Origin: Enorma phocaeensis
GTDB lineage: Bacteria; Actinomycetota; Coriobacteriia; Coriobacteriales; Coriobacteriaceae
Direction: 5' to 3'
DNA length: 64,000 nt
NCBI RefSeq assembly: GCF_900186505.1
Contig: NZ_LT891969.1
Location: forward strand, 186,001 to 250,000
The notes under the pieces were generated by a model that worked only from the letters and a program-made list of their open reading frames with translations, did not search any database and was not told the DNA's origin. The position numbers were made by a program, and so were the translations under genes. Below are positions 42,576-52,580 of this stretch, in pieces (position 1 is the first letter of the stretch; every line of letters starts with the position of its first letter).

Positions 42576-43580
42576 ATGGCTGTTAGCTTCGAAGGTTACG
42601 AGCGCCGCATCGACAAGATCAATGCATGCCTCGCCGAGAACGGCATCTCCTCCCTCGAGGAGGCTCTCCAGATCTGCCAGGACAAGGGCATTGACCCGCG
42701 CGAGATCGTGGCAGACGTCCAGTCCATCGCGTTCGAGAACGCCAAGTGGGCCTACACCCTCGGCTGCGCGCTGGCCATCAAGAAGGGTGCCAAGAGCGCG
42801 TCTGAGGCTGCTGCGATCATCGGCGAGGGCCTGCAGGCCTTCTGCGTGCCCGGCTCCGTTGCCGAGGACCGCAAGGTCGGCCTTGGCCACGGCAACCTGG
42901 GTGCCATGCTCCTTGGTGACGACACCGAGTGCTTTGCATTCCTCGCCGGTCACGAGTCCTTCGCTGCCGCTGAGGGTGCCATCGGCATCGCGATGAACGC
43001 CAACAAGGCCCGTAAGAAGCCGCTGCGCGTCATCCTCAACGGTCTTGGCAAGGATGCTGCCCAGATCATCGCCCGCATCAACGGCTTCACCTATGTGAAG
43101 ACCCAGTTCGACTACTACACGGGCGAGCTCAAGGTCGTCGAGACCATTCCGTACAGCGATGGCCCGCGCGCCGAGGTCAACTGCTACGGTGCCGACGACG
43201 TCCGCGAGGGCGTTGCCATCATGTGGCACGAGAACGTCGACATCTCCATCACCGGCAACTCCACCAACCCCACGCGCTTCCAGCACCCGGTCGCCGGCAC
43301 GTACTTCAAGGAGCGCGTGCTCGCCGGCAAGAAGTACTTCTCCGTGGCTTCGGGTGGCGGCACCGGCCGTACGCTGCATCCGGACAACATGGCCGCTGGT
43401 CCCGCCTCTTACGGCATGACCGACACCATGGGCCGTATGCACTCGAGCGCCCAGTTCGCAGGCTCTTCTTCGGTGCCTGCGCACGTCGATATGATGGGTC
43501 TCATCGGCATGGGCAACAACCCCATGGTCGGCTGCACCGTCGCGTGCGCCGTCGCCGTGAACGCCGCTCTGAACGAGTAG
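42576..43580 (+). CDS. GGGtGRT family protein
   Basis: 334 residues. It carries the family-naming motif GGGTGRT at residues 260-266 in SVASGGGTGRTLHPDN, plus EDRKVGLGHGNLGAML, HESFAAAEGAIGIAMNANK and MIGMGNNPMVGCTVACAVAVN-like Cys residues near the C-terminus. The family is common in anaerobes and its biochemical role is not established. It is translated from its own AAAGGGAGG site and almost certainly coexpressed with the NifU-like gene upstream. A strong terminator follows. Confidence 0.88.
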   Translation: MAVSFEGYERRIDKINACLAENGISSLEEALQICQDKGIDPREIVADVQSIAFENAKWAYTLGCALAIKKGAKSASEAAAIIGEGLQAFCVPGSVAEDRKVGLGHGNLGAMLLGDDTECFAFLAGHESFAAAEGAIGIAMNANKARKKPLRVILNGLGKDAAQIIARINGFTYVKTQFDYYTGELKVVETIPYSDGPRAEVNCYGADDVREGVAIMWHENVDISITGNSTNPTRFQHPVAGTYFKERVLAGKKYFSVASGGGTGRTLHPDNMAAGPASYGMTDTMGRMHSSAQFAGSSSVPAHVDMMGLIGMGNNPMVGCTVACAVAVNAALNE

Positions 43581-43611
43581 CCATCGTCTCATAGTCGCTT
43601 GACGGCCTATG

Positions 43612-43651
43612 ACGCCGCCCGGGGCACGTGCTTCGGGCGGCGTTTGTGTTT
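43612..43651 (+). terminator. Intrinsic terminator after the GGGtGRT gene
   Basis: ACGCCGCCCG (43612-43621) pairs exactly with CGGGCGGCGT (43634-43643) and is followed by a T-rich tract. Confidence 0.85.
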
Positions 43652-43752
43652 TGTGAGGAAGAGCGGTTGCCGAGCAACATGGCGGGAATGCTGCGGTTGG
43701 GAGTGCCTTGGTCGGGGGTGCCGCGGCTAGAAAGACATCTGTCCAAATCTCG

Positions 43753-43897
43753 GCATCTCGATGAGTGCTCTAAAATCGAGATGAGGGCAGATAGCCAGAA
43801 TCGGCTTCAAATTGTCCGATTCTGGCCTTACAACTGCATCTCGATATCCCCGGTAAGAATTCGAGGGCATCGAGATGCACGAAAATAGCCAGAATCG
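43753..43897. repeat. Nested-stem dispersed repeat, copy 2 (best preserved)
   Basis: Three nested perfect stems: GCATCTCGAT (43753-43762) with ATCGAGATGC (43869-43878); ATCGAGATG (43775-43783) with CATCTCGAT (43837-43845); GCCAGAATCGG (43794-43804) with CCGATTCTGGC (43816-43826). The tail ATAGCCAGAATCG (43885-43897) repeats the inner arm. It lies between the GGGtGRT terminator and the TetR gene, in noncoding DNA. Confidence 0.8.
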
Positions 43898-43957
43898 TTC
43901 CCTGGCAGAGGGATGGCTCCTCAAGAAGGTTTTGCGGGAATCCTGCACGCCCGCTCT

Positions 43958-44566
43958 TTACGACAGTACGCACTCCTCAAGTGAGCGCGATTTGTTCTTC
44001 CAGATGATGTTCGCGATCACGCGTGGCTCCTCGGGGCAGCCGTTCTTGATCCAGAGCCAGATGACGGAAGTCACGCCTGCGAGCATCATCTCGCGCCCGT
44101 AGGTTTCGGGCACGCCGCCAAAGTCCAGCTTGGTTCCCGCCAGCGCCGCCCCGCGCTCGACGAGACCGCCAAGGAGCTGTTTGGCGCGCTCGTATAGGCG
44201 CTGGTCGGTCCCGTTTGCGGTGAGCGCGGCGATGAGCGGGTAATTCTCCCGGATATAGGAGAGCGCTCCGAGCACGCGGCCGTATGGGATGAAGTCGCGG
44301 GAGCCGGCACCCATTTCGCCCGCGCTGTTGCCAGGCTTTTCCGCATCTCCTTCAAGGATGTCGGCGAGATTGCGATATACGGCATTGATCTGCCGTTCAA
44401 GCAGGTCGTACTTGTCGACGTAATGCGCGTAGAAGGTTCCGCGGTGGATGCCCGCTCTGCGCGTGAGGTCGCTTACGGTGATGCTGTCGAATCCGCGCTC
44501 CGCAAGGAGCGAAACGAGCGCCTCCCTGATGCGTTGCTCGGTCTTCGTTTGTCGAACCTGCGCCAT
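43958..44566 (-). CDS. TetR family transcriptional regulator
   Basis: A 202-residue regulator. Residues 8-55 form the helix-turn-helix: TEQRIREALVSLLAERGFDSITVSDLTRRAGIHRGTFYAHY-type TetR pattern followed by VDKYDLLERQ. The helical C-terminal domain would bind a ligand (LIAALTANGTDQRLYERAKQLL). It is divergent from an ABC ATPase/permease pair across 235 bases with several palindromes, the usual layout for a repressor of an exporter operon. Confidence 0.9.
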   Translation of the reverse strand: MAQVRQTKTEQRIREALVSLLAERGFDSITVSDLTRRAGIHRGTFYAHYVDKYDLLERQINAVYRNLADILEGDAEKPGNSAGEMGAGSRDFIPYGRVLGALSYIRENYPLIAALTANGTDQRLYERAKQLLGGLVERGAALAGTKLDFGGVPETYGREMMLAGVTSVIWLWIKNGCPEEPRVIANIIWKNKSRSLEECVLS

Positions 44567-44623
44567 GGCCGCTCCTTCGCCGCGACTGCTCTATGGTGTC
44601 TTTGTGTGCCGCATCCTTAAACG

Positions 44624-44634
44624 GACAGTCTGTC
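44624..44634. promoter_or_regulatory. Palindrome in the TetR/ABC intergenic region
   Basis: GACAG-T-CTGTC. Two other inverted repeats lie close by: ACAAC-AC-GTTGT at 44657-44668 and TGTCT-GCG-AGACA at 44702-44714, which carries the same TGTCT/AGACA core. These are candidate TetR operators. Confidence 0.45.
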
Positions 44635-44801
44635 GCTTTTTGTTCATGGACTTAAAACAACACGTTGTCTAGTTTATATCGCAACCCATGCGGCAGGGCA
44701 ATGTCTGCGAGACAGCCGGTTCTGCTCCCGACGCATGCGGTTCGAAGTGGGTATGACTCCAAACATGCTGCAGAGTGCTGCAGCAAGAGAGGACGCGCGC
44801 C

Positions 44802-45503
<702 letters not shown>

Positions 45504-45512
45504 GTGGAGCTG

Positions 45513-48500
45513 ATGAATCGGAGGGGCGGATCGGCTCCGCATCGCGGAAAGCGCATGCTCTGGCGCGATATCGAGCGCACGGTGGGCAAGTCGCGCGGAC
45601 GTTTCGCATCGATCGTGCTGCTCATGGCACTTGGCGCCTTCGCGCTCGTGGGGCTCAACGTGGCGGGGCCCGACATGCGCATGACGGGGCGGCATTACTT
45701 CGACGAATATAACGCGGCCGACCTTACCATAATCGGAAGCCTGGGTATCGACGAGAGCGACGAGGCGGTGATCGAGGAGGCTTCGGGCATCGCCGATGTG
45801 GAGTACGGCTACATGAAGGACGTGACGGTTGAGGGCTCGCATGACGCGGTGCGCGTGAGCTCGCTGCCGGAACGCATCTCGCGCTACGAGGTGGTCGAGG
45901 GGCGCTTGCCCGAGGCGGCGGACGAGGTGGCGATCTCCGCGACCGTGGCGGACGAGTATCCGGTGGGCTCGACCATCTCCTTTACGGAGGAGCGCGACAT
46001 CAGCGGCGGCTACGCGCTCGCACGCCGCGAGTTCACCGTGGTGGGCGTGGTGAACTCGTCAGAGATCGTCTCAAACCTCAACATGGGCCAGTCGCAGGCG
46101 GGTACCGGCGACCTCGCCGGCTTCGCCGTGGTGCCTGAGGACGCGTTCGATGTCAACTACCACATGGTGGCGCGCCTGCGCTTCGATGACACCCTGGGGC
46201 TCGACCCGTATAGCCAGGAGTACCTGGACAAGGTCGCGGCGCACAAGGAGGAGCTCGAGGAGCTGCTCGAGGGACGCGGTGCGCACCGGTTGGCCGTGGT
46301 GCAGGGTGAATTCGACGAGCAGATCGCCGACGGCCAGGCGCAGGTCGACGATGCACAGGCGCAGCTGGATGATGCTGCGGCCGAGCTCGCGGATGCGTCT
46401 GCCCAGCTTGCCGATGCGCGCGAGCAGATCGCTGCGTACGAGGGTGAGCTCGGCAATGCGGCGGCTCAGCTTGCAGACGGCCGGGCCACGCTCGATGCGA
46501 CCTGGGGTCAGCTTGAGGCGGCGAAGGATCAGCTCGATGCCGGCCGCAGCCAGCTGGCTACCAGCGAGCTGCAGCTCTCCACGGCAGCGCAGAATCTGGC
46601 AAGCGGCAAGCAGGAGCTTGCGACGAGGCAGCAGGAATACGATGCGGGCGTAGCCGAGGCAGACGCGGCGCAGCAGCAGATCGATACGGCGCGGACGAAG
46701 CTCGAAGACGGTAAATCCCGGTACGAGCAGGGGATCGACCAGCTTGAGGCGGCGATTGACCGGGCTTCGGCAGCCGGAGAGGACGCGACGGCGCTTGAGG
46801 GGCAGCTCACCCAGCTCAAGGCGGCATACGATGCGTTCATGAACGTCGATGCCGATCCCGGTGCAGCGGGCAACGACGGCGGCTACCATGCCTGTATCCA
46901 GGCGCTCGACGCGGCGCAGACCGAGCTTGACGGCAAGTTCAGCGAGCTTGCCACCGCGGAGGAGCAGCTCGAGGCTGCGCGCCAGGAACTCGCCCAACAG
47001 CAGCAGCGCTACGACGCCGGCTATGCGGCGTACCAGCAGGGCGTCGCTTCATATAACGAGAACCTCAGCGCATACCAGAGCGGCCTCGCCGCCTGGCAAG
47101 CGGGTGCGGAAGAGCTCGCCGCAAAGACCGGGGACTACGAGGCTGCTGCAGCCCGGATCGAGGCGGTGAGGACGGAACTCGCCGAAAACCAGGCAGCCTA
47201 CGAGGATGGCCTTGCCCGGTACAACGAAGAGCTTCCTCAAGCTGAGCAGCAGATAGCCGATGCGGAAGCGGAGCTCGCAGATGCCCGCGAGACGCGCGAC
47301 ACAATCGAGGACCCCGCCTACGCCGTGTACAATCGCCGCGAGATTCCCGGTGCGGAGGGCTATACCGTCTACGCGACCATCTCGGAGATCGTGGACGCCA
47401 TCGCGCGCATCTTCCCGTACTTCCTCTATTTCGTTGCGGCGCTCGTGACGTTCACCACCATGGCGCGCATGGTCGATGAGGAGCGCATCAACGCGGGAAC
47501 GCTTAAGGCGCTCGGCTACGATGACCGTGATGTCATCAAGAAGTTCTCGTTCTATGGTGCGGTGGCGGGCTTCACGGGCACGATGCTCGGCGTCATCGCC
47601 GGCCACACGATCCTGCCGCTCATCGTGTGGGCAGCCTACCAGCATGCCTACACCATGCCGTTGATCGAGCTGCATGCCCATCTTGATGTGACGCTCCTCG
47701 CTCTCGTGTTCTGCTTCGTCGCCGCCGTGCTTCCCGCTGTCACGGTGGCCAAGCGCGAGGTTCGGGAGAAGCCTGCGGCGCTGCTGCTGCCCAAGCCGCC
47801 TGCAGCAGGGTCGAAGATCCTGCTCGAGCACGTGCGCCCGGTGTGGCGACGCCTCTCGTTCACGCAGAAGGTCACGGCACGCAACCTCTTCCGCTACAAG
47901 AGCCGCGCGCTCATGACCATCGTGGGCGTGGCGGGCGCCGCGGCGCTCCTGTTCACGGGCTTCTCGGTGCAGCATTCCGTGGGCGGCATCGGCGACCGCC
48001 AGTTCGGCGAGCTCATCGATTACGATCTCATCGTGGCGGAAAGCTCGCATGTGTCGGACGAGAGCCAGGCGGCGATCGACGAGGTGCTCAATTCAAACGA
48101 GGTTTCAAGCCATGCGCCCATCCGGTACGAGACCGTCACGAAGGAAGCGGGCAGCAAGGGCGACACGCAAAACATCACCCTGCTCGTAGCGCAGGACGGA
48201 ACCGACTTCTCGGACTATATCACCCTGCAGAATCGCGTGACGGGCGAGGCGCTCGACCTGCCGAGCGACGGAGCGGTGATCTCCGAGCGGCTTGCCGACC
48301 TTACGGGCGTCAGCGTGGGCGACACCCTTACCTTCAAGGACGAAGACGGCGCCGAGCGCGAAGTGCGCGTCTCGGGTATCTGCGAGATGTACGTCATGCA
48401 TTTCATGTTCATGAGCGAGAGCTGCTACGAGCAGGTGTTCAGCCAGGCTTATCAGTCGAACGCATACGTGGCGAAGCTCGCTGACGGGAGCCTTGCCAAC

Positions 48501-49001
48501 ACGCAGGACATGGCGGCGCGGTTCATGGAGCTCGACGGCGTGATGGGCGTGGTGCAGAACACCATGTACATCAACCAGGTGAACACCATCGTGCGGTCGC
48601 TCAACATGATCATGTGCGTGCTCATCGTGGTGGCGGCGATGCTCGCGGTGGTGATCGTGTACAACCTTGTGACCATCAACGTATCAGAGCGCATCCGCGA
48701 ACTCTCGACCATCAAGGTGCTCGGCTTCTACGAACGCGAGGTGACGATGTACATCTACCGCGAGACCATCCTGCTCTCATGCATCGGCGTGCCGGTGGGC
48801 TGGGGGATCGGGCGGTTGCTGCAGCTCTACATCATCAGCGCGGTGCCGCCAGAGGAGCTTATGTTCAACCCGGCATGCGGTGCTCTGGCCTTCGTGATGC
48901 CAGTGGTCGTGGTCGCTGCAGTGGTGGCGGCGATGTATTTCGTGGTGAACAGAAGGCTGAGGAACGTCGACATGTTGGAGGCGCTCAAGAGCGTGGACTA
49001 G
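45513..49001 (+). CDS. FtsX-like ABC permease with giant extracytoplasmic coiled coil
   Basis: A 1162-residue permease. One membrane helix near residues 30-50 is followed by a MacB-like periplasmic-type domain (residues about 60-260). Then comes a 320-residue heptad-rich segment (about 270-590) built from repeats such as AQLDDAAAELADASAQLADA. The first FtsX domain (YFLYFVAALVTFTTMARMVDEERINAGTLKALGY) starts near residue 630, and the second FtsX unit (MIMCVLIVVAAMLAVVIVYNL) ends the chain. Such coiled coils project from the membrane and may contact cell-wall proteins. A GTG at 45504 is an alternative start directly at the upstream stop. Confidence 0.88.
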   Translation: MNRRGGSAPHRGKRMLWRDIERTVGKSRGRFASIVLLMALGAFALVGLNVAGPDMRMTGRHYFDEYNAADLTIIGSLGIDESDEAVIEEASGIADVEYGYMKDVTVEGSHDAVRVSSLPERISRYEVVEGRLPEAADEVAISATVADEYPVGSTISFTEERDISGGYALARREFTVVGVVNSSEIVSNLNMGQSQAGTGDLAGFAVVPEDAFDVNYHMVARLRFDDTLGLDPYSQEYLDKVAAHKEELEELLEGRGAHRLAVVQGEFDEQIADGQAQVDDAQAQLDDAAAELADASAQLADAREQIAAYEGELGNAAAQLADGRATLDATWGQLEAAKDQLDAGRSQLATSELQLSTAAQNLASGKQELATRQQEYDAGVAEADAAQQQIDTARTKLEDGKSRYEQGIDQLEAAIDRASAAGEDATALEGQLTQLKAAYDAFMNVDADPGAAGNDGGYHACIQALDAAQTELDGKFSELATAEEQLEAARQELAQQQQRYDAGYAAYQQGVASYNENLSAYQSGLAAWQAGAEELAAKTGDYEAAAARIEAVRTELAENQAAYEDGLARYNEELPQAEQQIADAEAELADARETRDTIEDPAYAVYNRREIPGAEGYTVYATISEIVDAIARIFPYFLYFVAALVTFTTMARMVDEERINAGTLKALGYDDRDVIKKFSFYGAVAGFTGTMLGVIAGHTILPLIVWAAYQHAYTMPLIELHAHLDVTLLALVFCFVAAVLPAVTVAKREVREKPAALLLPKPPAAGSKILLEHVRPVWRRLSFTQKVTARNLFRYKSRALMTIVGVAGAAALLFTGFSVQHSVGGIGDRQFGELIDYDLIVAESSHVSDESQAAIDEVLNSNEVSSHAPIRYETVTKEAGSKGDTQNITLLVAQDGTDFSDYITLQNRVTGEALDLPSDGAVISERLADLTGVSVGDTLTFKDEDGAEREVRVSGICEMYVMHFMFMSESCYEQVFSQAYQSNAYVAKLADGSLANTQDMAARFMELDGVMGVVQNTMYINQVNTIVRSLNMIMCVLIVVAAMLAVVIVYNLVTINVSERIRELSTIKVLGFYEREVTMYIYRETILLSCIGVPVGWGIGRLLQLYIISAVPPEELMFNPACGALAFVMPVVVVAAVVAAMYFVVNRRLRNVDMLEALKSVD

Positions 49002-49020
49002 GGTGGCGTTCTGGGGCGCA

Positions 49021-49055
49021 GGGCGCAGCCGTTGTCATGGTTGATGGCTGCGCCC
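49021..49055 (+). terminator. Hairpin after the FtsX permease gene
   Basis: GGGCGCAGCC (49021-49030) pairs with GGCTGCGCCC (49046-49055), 20 bases after the stop codon. No T-run follows, so termination is only likely. The rest of 49056-49238 holds nothing I can name. Confidence 0.55.
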
Positions 49056-49238
49056 TCCGAGCTCCAATCGAGGTTGATGGGGTCAACATCATTTATGTGT
49101 TGGAGGTGTTTTCTCGTTACCGTGCCTTGTGTGCCCGCTCCGAGGGAAGTGTTAGGTGCGGTGTCGGGATTCGATCTTCTGATACCAGCGTGAAGTTCCT
49201 AGGATGGTGGCGCTGGATGCCCAAATGTCCAGAAAAGT

Positions 49239-49382
49239 GGATCTCGGTGAGAGCTGAAAAATCGAGATGCCGCTGGATAGTCAAAATCGGCTCCAAACTG
49301 GTTCGTTCCGGCTAAATAACGGCATCTCGACATCTTCGACACGAATCGAGAGACATCGAGATGCATGAAAATAGACAGAATC
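49239..49382. repeat. Nested-stem dispersed repeat, copy 3
   Basis: The middle stem is intact: TCGAGATGCCG (49262-49272) with CGGCATCTCGA (49320-49330). The outer arms GATCTCGGT and ACATCGAGATG (49353-49363) pair with wobbles. The inner arm has decayed (AAAATCGG). The tail ATGAAAATAGACAGAATCG matches copy 2 at all but a few positions. Lies between the FtsX hairpin and sufU. Confidence 0.75.
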
Positions 49383-49468
49383 GCATTCGCTGCGCGGAGG
49401 CTGCCGCCCTCTGACCAGTGCCGCTTCCGGTGCGGACGACCTGTTTTCCGAACGCTATCTTATGCCTG

Positions 49469-49888
49469 CTAGTCAAGCATTCCATCGAGCGTGCGCCAGG
49501 CGAGCTCGGCGCACTTCACGCGGGCGGGCATATGTGAGATGTCCTTGAGCTGCGCCGCCTCATCCAGGTCCTCGTAATCCTCCTCGGAGAGCTCGTCGCC
49601 GCGAATCATCGCGAGGAAGAGCCCGGATAGGCGCTTGGCTTCCTTGACCGTCTCGCCGGTGATGAGGTCTGCCATGATATCGGCCGATGCCTGGCTGATG
49701 GCGCAGCCGTGTCCGGTGAAACTCGCCTCCTCGATCACGTCATCCTCGATACGCAGCTGAAGCGTGAGCTCGTCGCCGCAGCTAGGGTTGATGCCGTCGT
49801 GGCTATGGGTGGGGGAGTCCATCTCGTACTTGTAGTCCGGATGCGAGTTGTGCTCCATGAACGTCGTGGACGTGTAGATGTTTCCCAT
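49469..49888 (-). CDS. sufU: SUF zinc-dependent sulfurtransferase/scaffold SufU
   Basis: A 139-residue IscU-fold protein of Gram-positive SUF systems that takes persulfide from SufS. The three conserved Cys are in NPSCGDELTL, GHGCAISQASADIMADL and ARVKCAELAWRTL; Asp in CGDEL completes the zinc site. The insert between the second and third Cys (SGLFLAMIRGDELSEEDYEDLDEA) is the SufU-specific loop that separates it from IscU. Last gene of the suf operon, 23 bases after sufS. Confidence 0.93.
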   Translation of the reverse strand: MGNIYTSTTFMEHNSHPDYKYEMDSPTHSHDGINPSCGDELTLQLRIEDDVIEEASFTGHGCAISQASADIMADLITGETVKEAKRLSGLFLAMIRGDELSEEDYEDLDEAAQLKDISHMPARVKCAELAWRTLDGMLD

Positions 49889-49911
49889 GCGGAATGCTCC
49901 TTGGTCTGCGG

Positions 49912-51255
49912 TTATCCGTTGAAGGTGCGCCAGACGGTCCCGAGGCCGTCGATGAAGGCGTCCACGTCGTGCTTGTCGTTGTAGAACGCCAGACTGGCGC
50001 GGCAGCAGGCGAGGTTCTCGACGCCGAGCCAGGTGAGCAACGGCTGGGCGCAGTGGTGGCCGGCGCGGATGCAGACCCCTTGCATATCGAGGATGCTCGC
50101 GACGTCGTGCGGGTGGATTCCATCGATGTTGAAGCTAATGACGCCATGGTGGCGGTCCCAGTAGATCGATCCGATGATCGTAACGTATGGTAGCTCGACG
50201 AGCCTGCTCATGGCGTAGTGGACGAGGGCGGCTTCGCGCGCCTGCACGGCATGGTAACTGACTTGGTTCACCAGATAGTCGAGGGCGGCGCCGGTGGCGT
50301 AGATGCCTGCGGCGTCTTGCGTGCCTGCCTCGAATTTCTCCGGTACCGGGGCCCAGACGGCGCCCTGTTCGGTCACGGAGTCGATCATCTCGCCGCCGGT
50401 GAGGAAGGGTTCCATCGCGTCGAGGAGCTCGAAGCGTCCCCAGAGCACGCCGATGCCCATGGGGCCTAGGGCCTTATGGGCAGAAAACGCGAGGAAATCA
50501 GCCCCAAGCGCGCGCACGTCAACGGGTAGGTGCGGGACCGACTGCGCGGCATCGACCACGAGGTAGCCGCCCTGCTCATGCACCGCGCGGCCGAGCTTCT
50601 CGATGGGATTCTCGACCCCGAGGACGTTCGACACATGCGTTGCCGCAACGATCTTGGTGCGCGGTCCGATCTTGGCGGCGATTTCTTCGTCGGTGAGCTC
50701 GCCGGTCTTGGTGGGATAGAGGTAGACGAGCTTGGCGCCCGCTGCGCGGCAGGCCTGCTGCCACGGAATCAGGTTGGAGTGGTGCTCCATGATGGTGATG
50801 GCGACCTCGTCGCCCTCCTCGAGCACGCTAGGTGCAAACGAACGGGCCACGATGTTGAGCGACTCGCTCGTGTTGCGCGTGAAGACCACCTCGCGTGCTT
50901 GCGGTTTGCCGGCATCGTCGACGGCGCCGATGAAGCCGGCGATCTGCGCGCGCACGCGGGCGATGGCATCGGTCGCCTCGACGGAGAGGCTGTAGAGGCC
51001 TCGCAGCGGGTTGGCGTTCATCGTCTCGTAGAAGCGCTTCTGTGCGTCCAGGACGCAGGCTGGACGCTGCGCGGTGGCGGCGCTGTCCAGAAAGGCGATA
51101 TCCGGATGCTCGGTGAAGAGCGGGAAAGCCGCTTTGTAGGGGTTTGTCTCGATGTCGACGCGCGGCCAGGCGCGTGATGCGGCATCACTTGCGTCCACCA
51201 CGCCCGGTGCCGGTGCGGTGCAGCTCTCGCAAGCTACGGAATCGGTATCGATCAT
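49912..51255 (-). CDS. sufS: Cysteine desulfurase SufS
   Basis: PLP enzyme (447 residues) that withdraws sulfur from cysteine for Fe-S cluster assembly. The PLP Lys is K261 in FLAFSAHKALGPMGIGVLWG, the PLP-ring His/Asp block is VVDAAQSVPHLPVDV, and the persulfide Cys is C402 in RAGHHCAQPLL. The N-terminal 35 residues before VDIETNPYKAAFPLF are an extra Ala/Cys-containing stretch (ACESCTAPAPG) not needed for the fold. Overlaps the end of the sufD gene by 4 bases. Confidence 0.95.
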   Translation of the reverse strand: MIDTDSVACESCTAPAPGVVDASDAASRAWPRVDIETNPYKAAFPLFTEHPDIAFLDSAATAQRPACVLDAQKRFYETMNANPLRGLYSLSVEATDAIARVRAQIAGFIGAVDDAGKPQAREVVFTRNTSESLNIVARSFAPSVLEEGDEVAITIMEHHSNLIPWQQACRAAGAKLVYLYPTKTGELTDEEIAAKIGPRTKIVAATHVSNVLGVENPIEKLGRAVHEQGGYLVVDAAQSVPHLPVDVRALGADFLAFSAHKALGPMGIGVLWGRFELLDAMEPFLTGGEMIDSVTEQGAVWAPVPEKFEAGTQDAAGIYATGAALDYLVNQVSYHAVQAREAALVHYAMSRLVELPYVTIIGSIYWDRHHGVISFNIDGIHPHDVASILDMQGVCIRAGHHCAQPLLTWLGVENLACCRASLAFYNDKHDVDAFIDGLGTVWRTFNG

Positions 51256-52580
51256 GCGGCATCTCCTTCGAGTTCCTCGGCAAAGCCGTCAATGAGCCGG
51301 TTGCCCAAGCGCAGGATGGCGGCTCGGATGCGCTCGTCTGGCGCGGAGAGCGCGGCATCCTCGAGCTTGGCGCGGATGAAGAGGGCCTCGGCATCCTCGG
51401 ACGATACTCCTCGGCTCTCGAGGTAGAACAGCTGCTCGGGCCGTACGTGCCCGATGGTGGCGCCGTGGTTGCCCGCGACGTCGTCTTCATCGCAGAGGAT
51501 GGTCGGGACGGTCTTGTTCTCCACACCCTCGTCGGCGATGAGGACGGTTTCGCGCTCGGTGCCTTCGCTGCCCTTGCAACCATGCACGAGGTCGATCGTT
51601 CCGCGCAGGCATTTCTTGCTCGAACCGGCGAGTACGCCGTTCGCGATGATGTTCGAGATGGTCCTCTTGCCACGATGGCGAACGACGTAGTTGAAATCGC
51701 GCCGCTCGCTCCCGGAGGCAAGATAGCGCGTATCGATGTCGATGCGGGCGGTGTCTGAGCGCAGGTCCGCCGCCATGCCGGTTGCAGTGACGCCGCCTCC
51801 CAGGACGATGTGGCGCACCTGGACGCGCGCGCCCTCATCGAGTACGTAGCCCGAGTCATCGACTGCTACAAAGCCAGCGTCCGCGGTGACGTAGACGGTG
51901 ACATCGACGTGCGAGTGCGCGCCAGCGAAGACGCGCAGCTCCGAGCCGATGACGCCGGCGGGCCCTTGGTTGGAGGATGCGTCGTCGGAGCTGCCGGGAG
52001 CGGCGTCGAGGGCGATGGTGAGCGAGAGGGAGGAGTCCGGCGCTGCCACGGCGTCGATGCTCGCGGCGACCGTTGTCCCGGCGTCACCCGTCACCCGGAT
52101 GGTCGCCTCGCCGGTCGAACCCGCCTCGGTTGCGATCGTCACGGTCTCGCCGGCGGCGAAGTTCAGGTAGGAGCGGGCGTCCATGCCGATGCCCGTCTCG
52201 AAGGCTCGCGTGACATCGCCTGCGACCTCTTCGAGCGTGGCGCGCTTCTGGTAGCGGGAGAGGGCAGGCGTGTCGAGGTCGCCAAGGGAGCCGTCTGACG
52301 TCTCCCGCCCGCCGGCACCTTCTTGGTCCATCTGGGCGGCACGTACGCAAGCTCGGTCATCCGTAGCGTTTGCGCGCTTGGCATCCAGGTGCTCTTGTAG
52401 CTCGGCTAAAGCACCTTCGAACGTCGATGCGGTATCGAGCAGGGTGTCCGGGGCCTCGATCTCGATATCGCCGCCGCGCGCGAGCGCTGCGGGCAGGGAG
52501 ATCTCGGTATCGTTCATGCGCAGCCAGCTCCACGTGGGGGCAGGCATGGCGCTGGCGTGCTTGATCTTCAGCTGCTCCAT
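51252..52580 (-). CDS. sufD: SufD-type Fe-S assembly protein
   Basis: A 442-residue SufB/SufD family beta-helix protein, the SufD partner in the SufBCD scaffold. The conserved C-terminal core has NYVVRHRGKRTISNIIANGVLAGSSKKCLRGTIDLVHG, TVPTILCDEDDVAGNHGATIGHVRPEQLFYLESRGVSSEDAEALFI, with the conserved His. The N-terminal half diverges and includes an Asp/Ser/Gly-rich insert. It shares one base with the sufB stop, so translation is coupled. Confidence 0.92.
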   Translation of the reverse strand: MEQLKIKHASAMPAPTWSWLRMNDTEISLPAALARGGDIEIEAPDTLLDTASTFEGALAELQEHLDAKRANATDDRACVRAAQMDQEGAGGRETSDGSLGDLDTPALSRYQKRATLEEVAGDVTRAFETGIGMDARSYLNFAAGETVTIATEAGSTGEATIRVTGDAGTTVAASIDAVAAPDSSLSLTIALDAAPGSSDDASSNQGPAGVIGSELRVFAGAHSHVDVTVYVTADAGFVAVDDSGYVLDEGARVQVRHIVLGGGVTATGMAADLRSDTARIDIDTRYLASGSERRDFNYVVRHRGKRTISNIIANGVLAGSSKKCLRGTIDLVHGCKGSEGTERETVLIADEGVENKTVPTILCDEDDVAGNHGATIGHVRPEQLFYLESRGVSSEDAEALFIRAKLEDAALSAPDERIRAAILRLGNRLIDGFAEELEGDAA

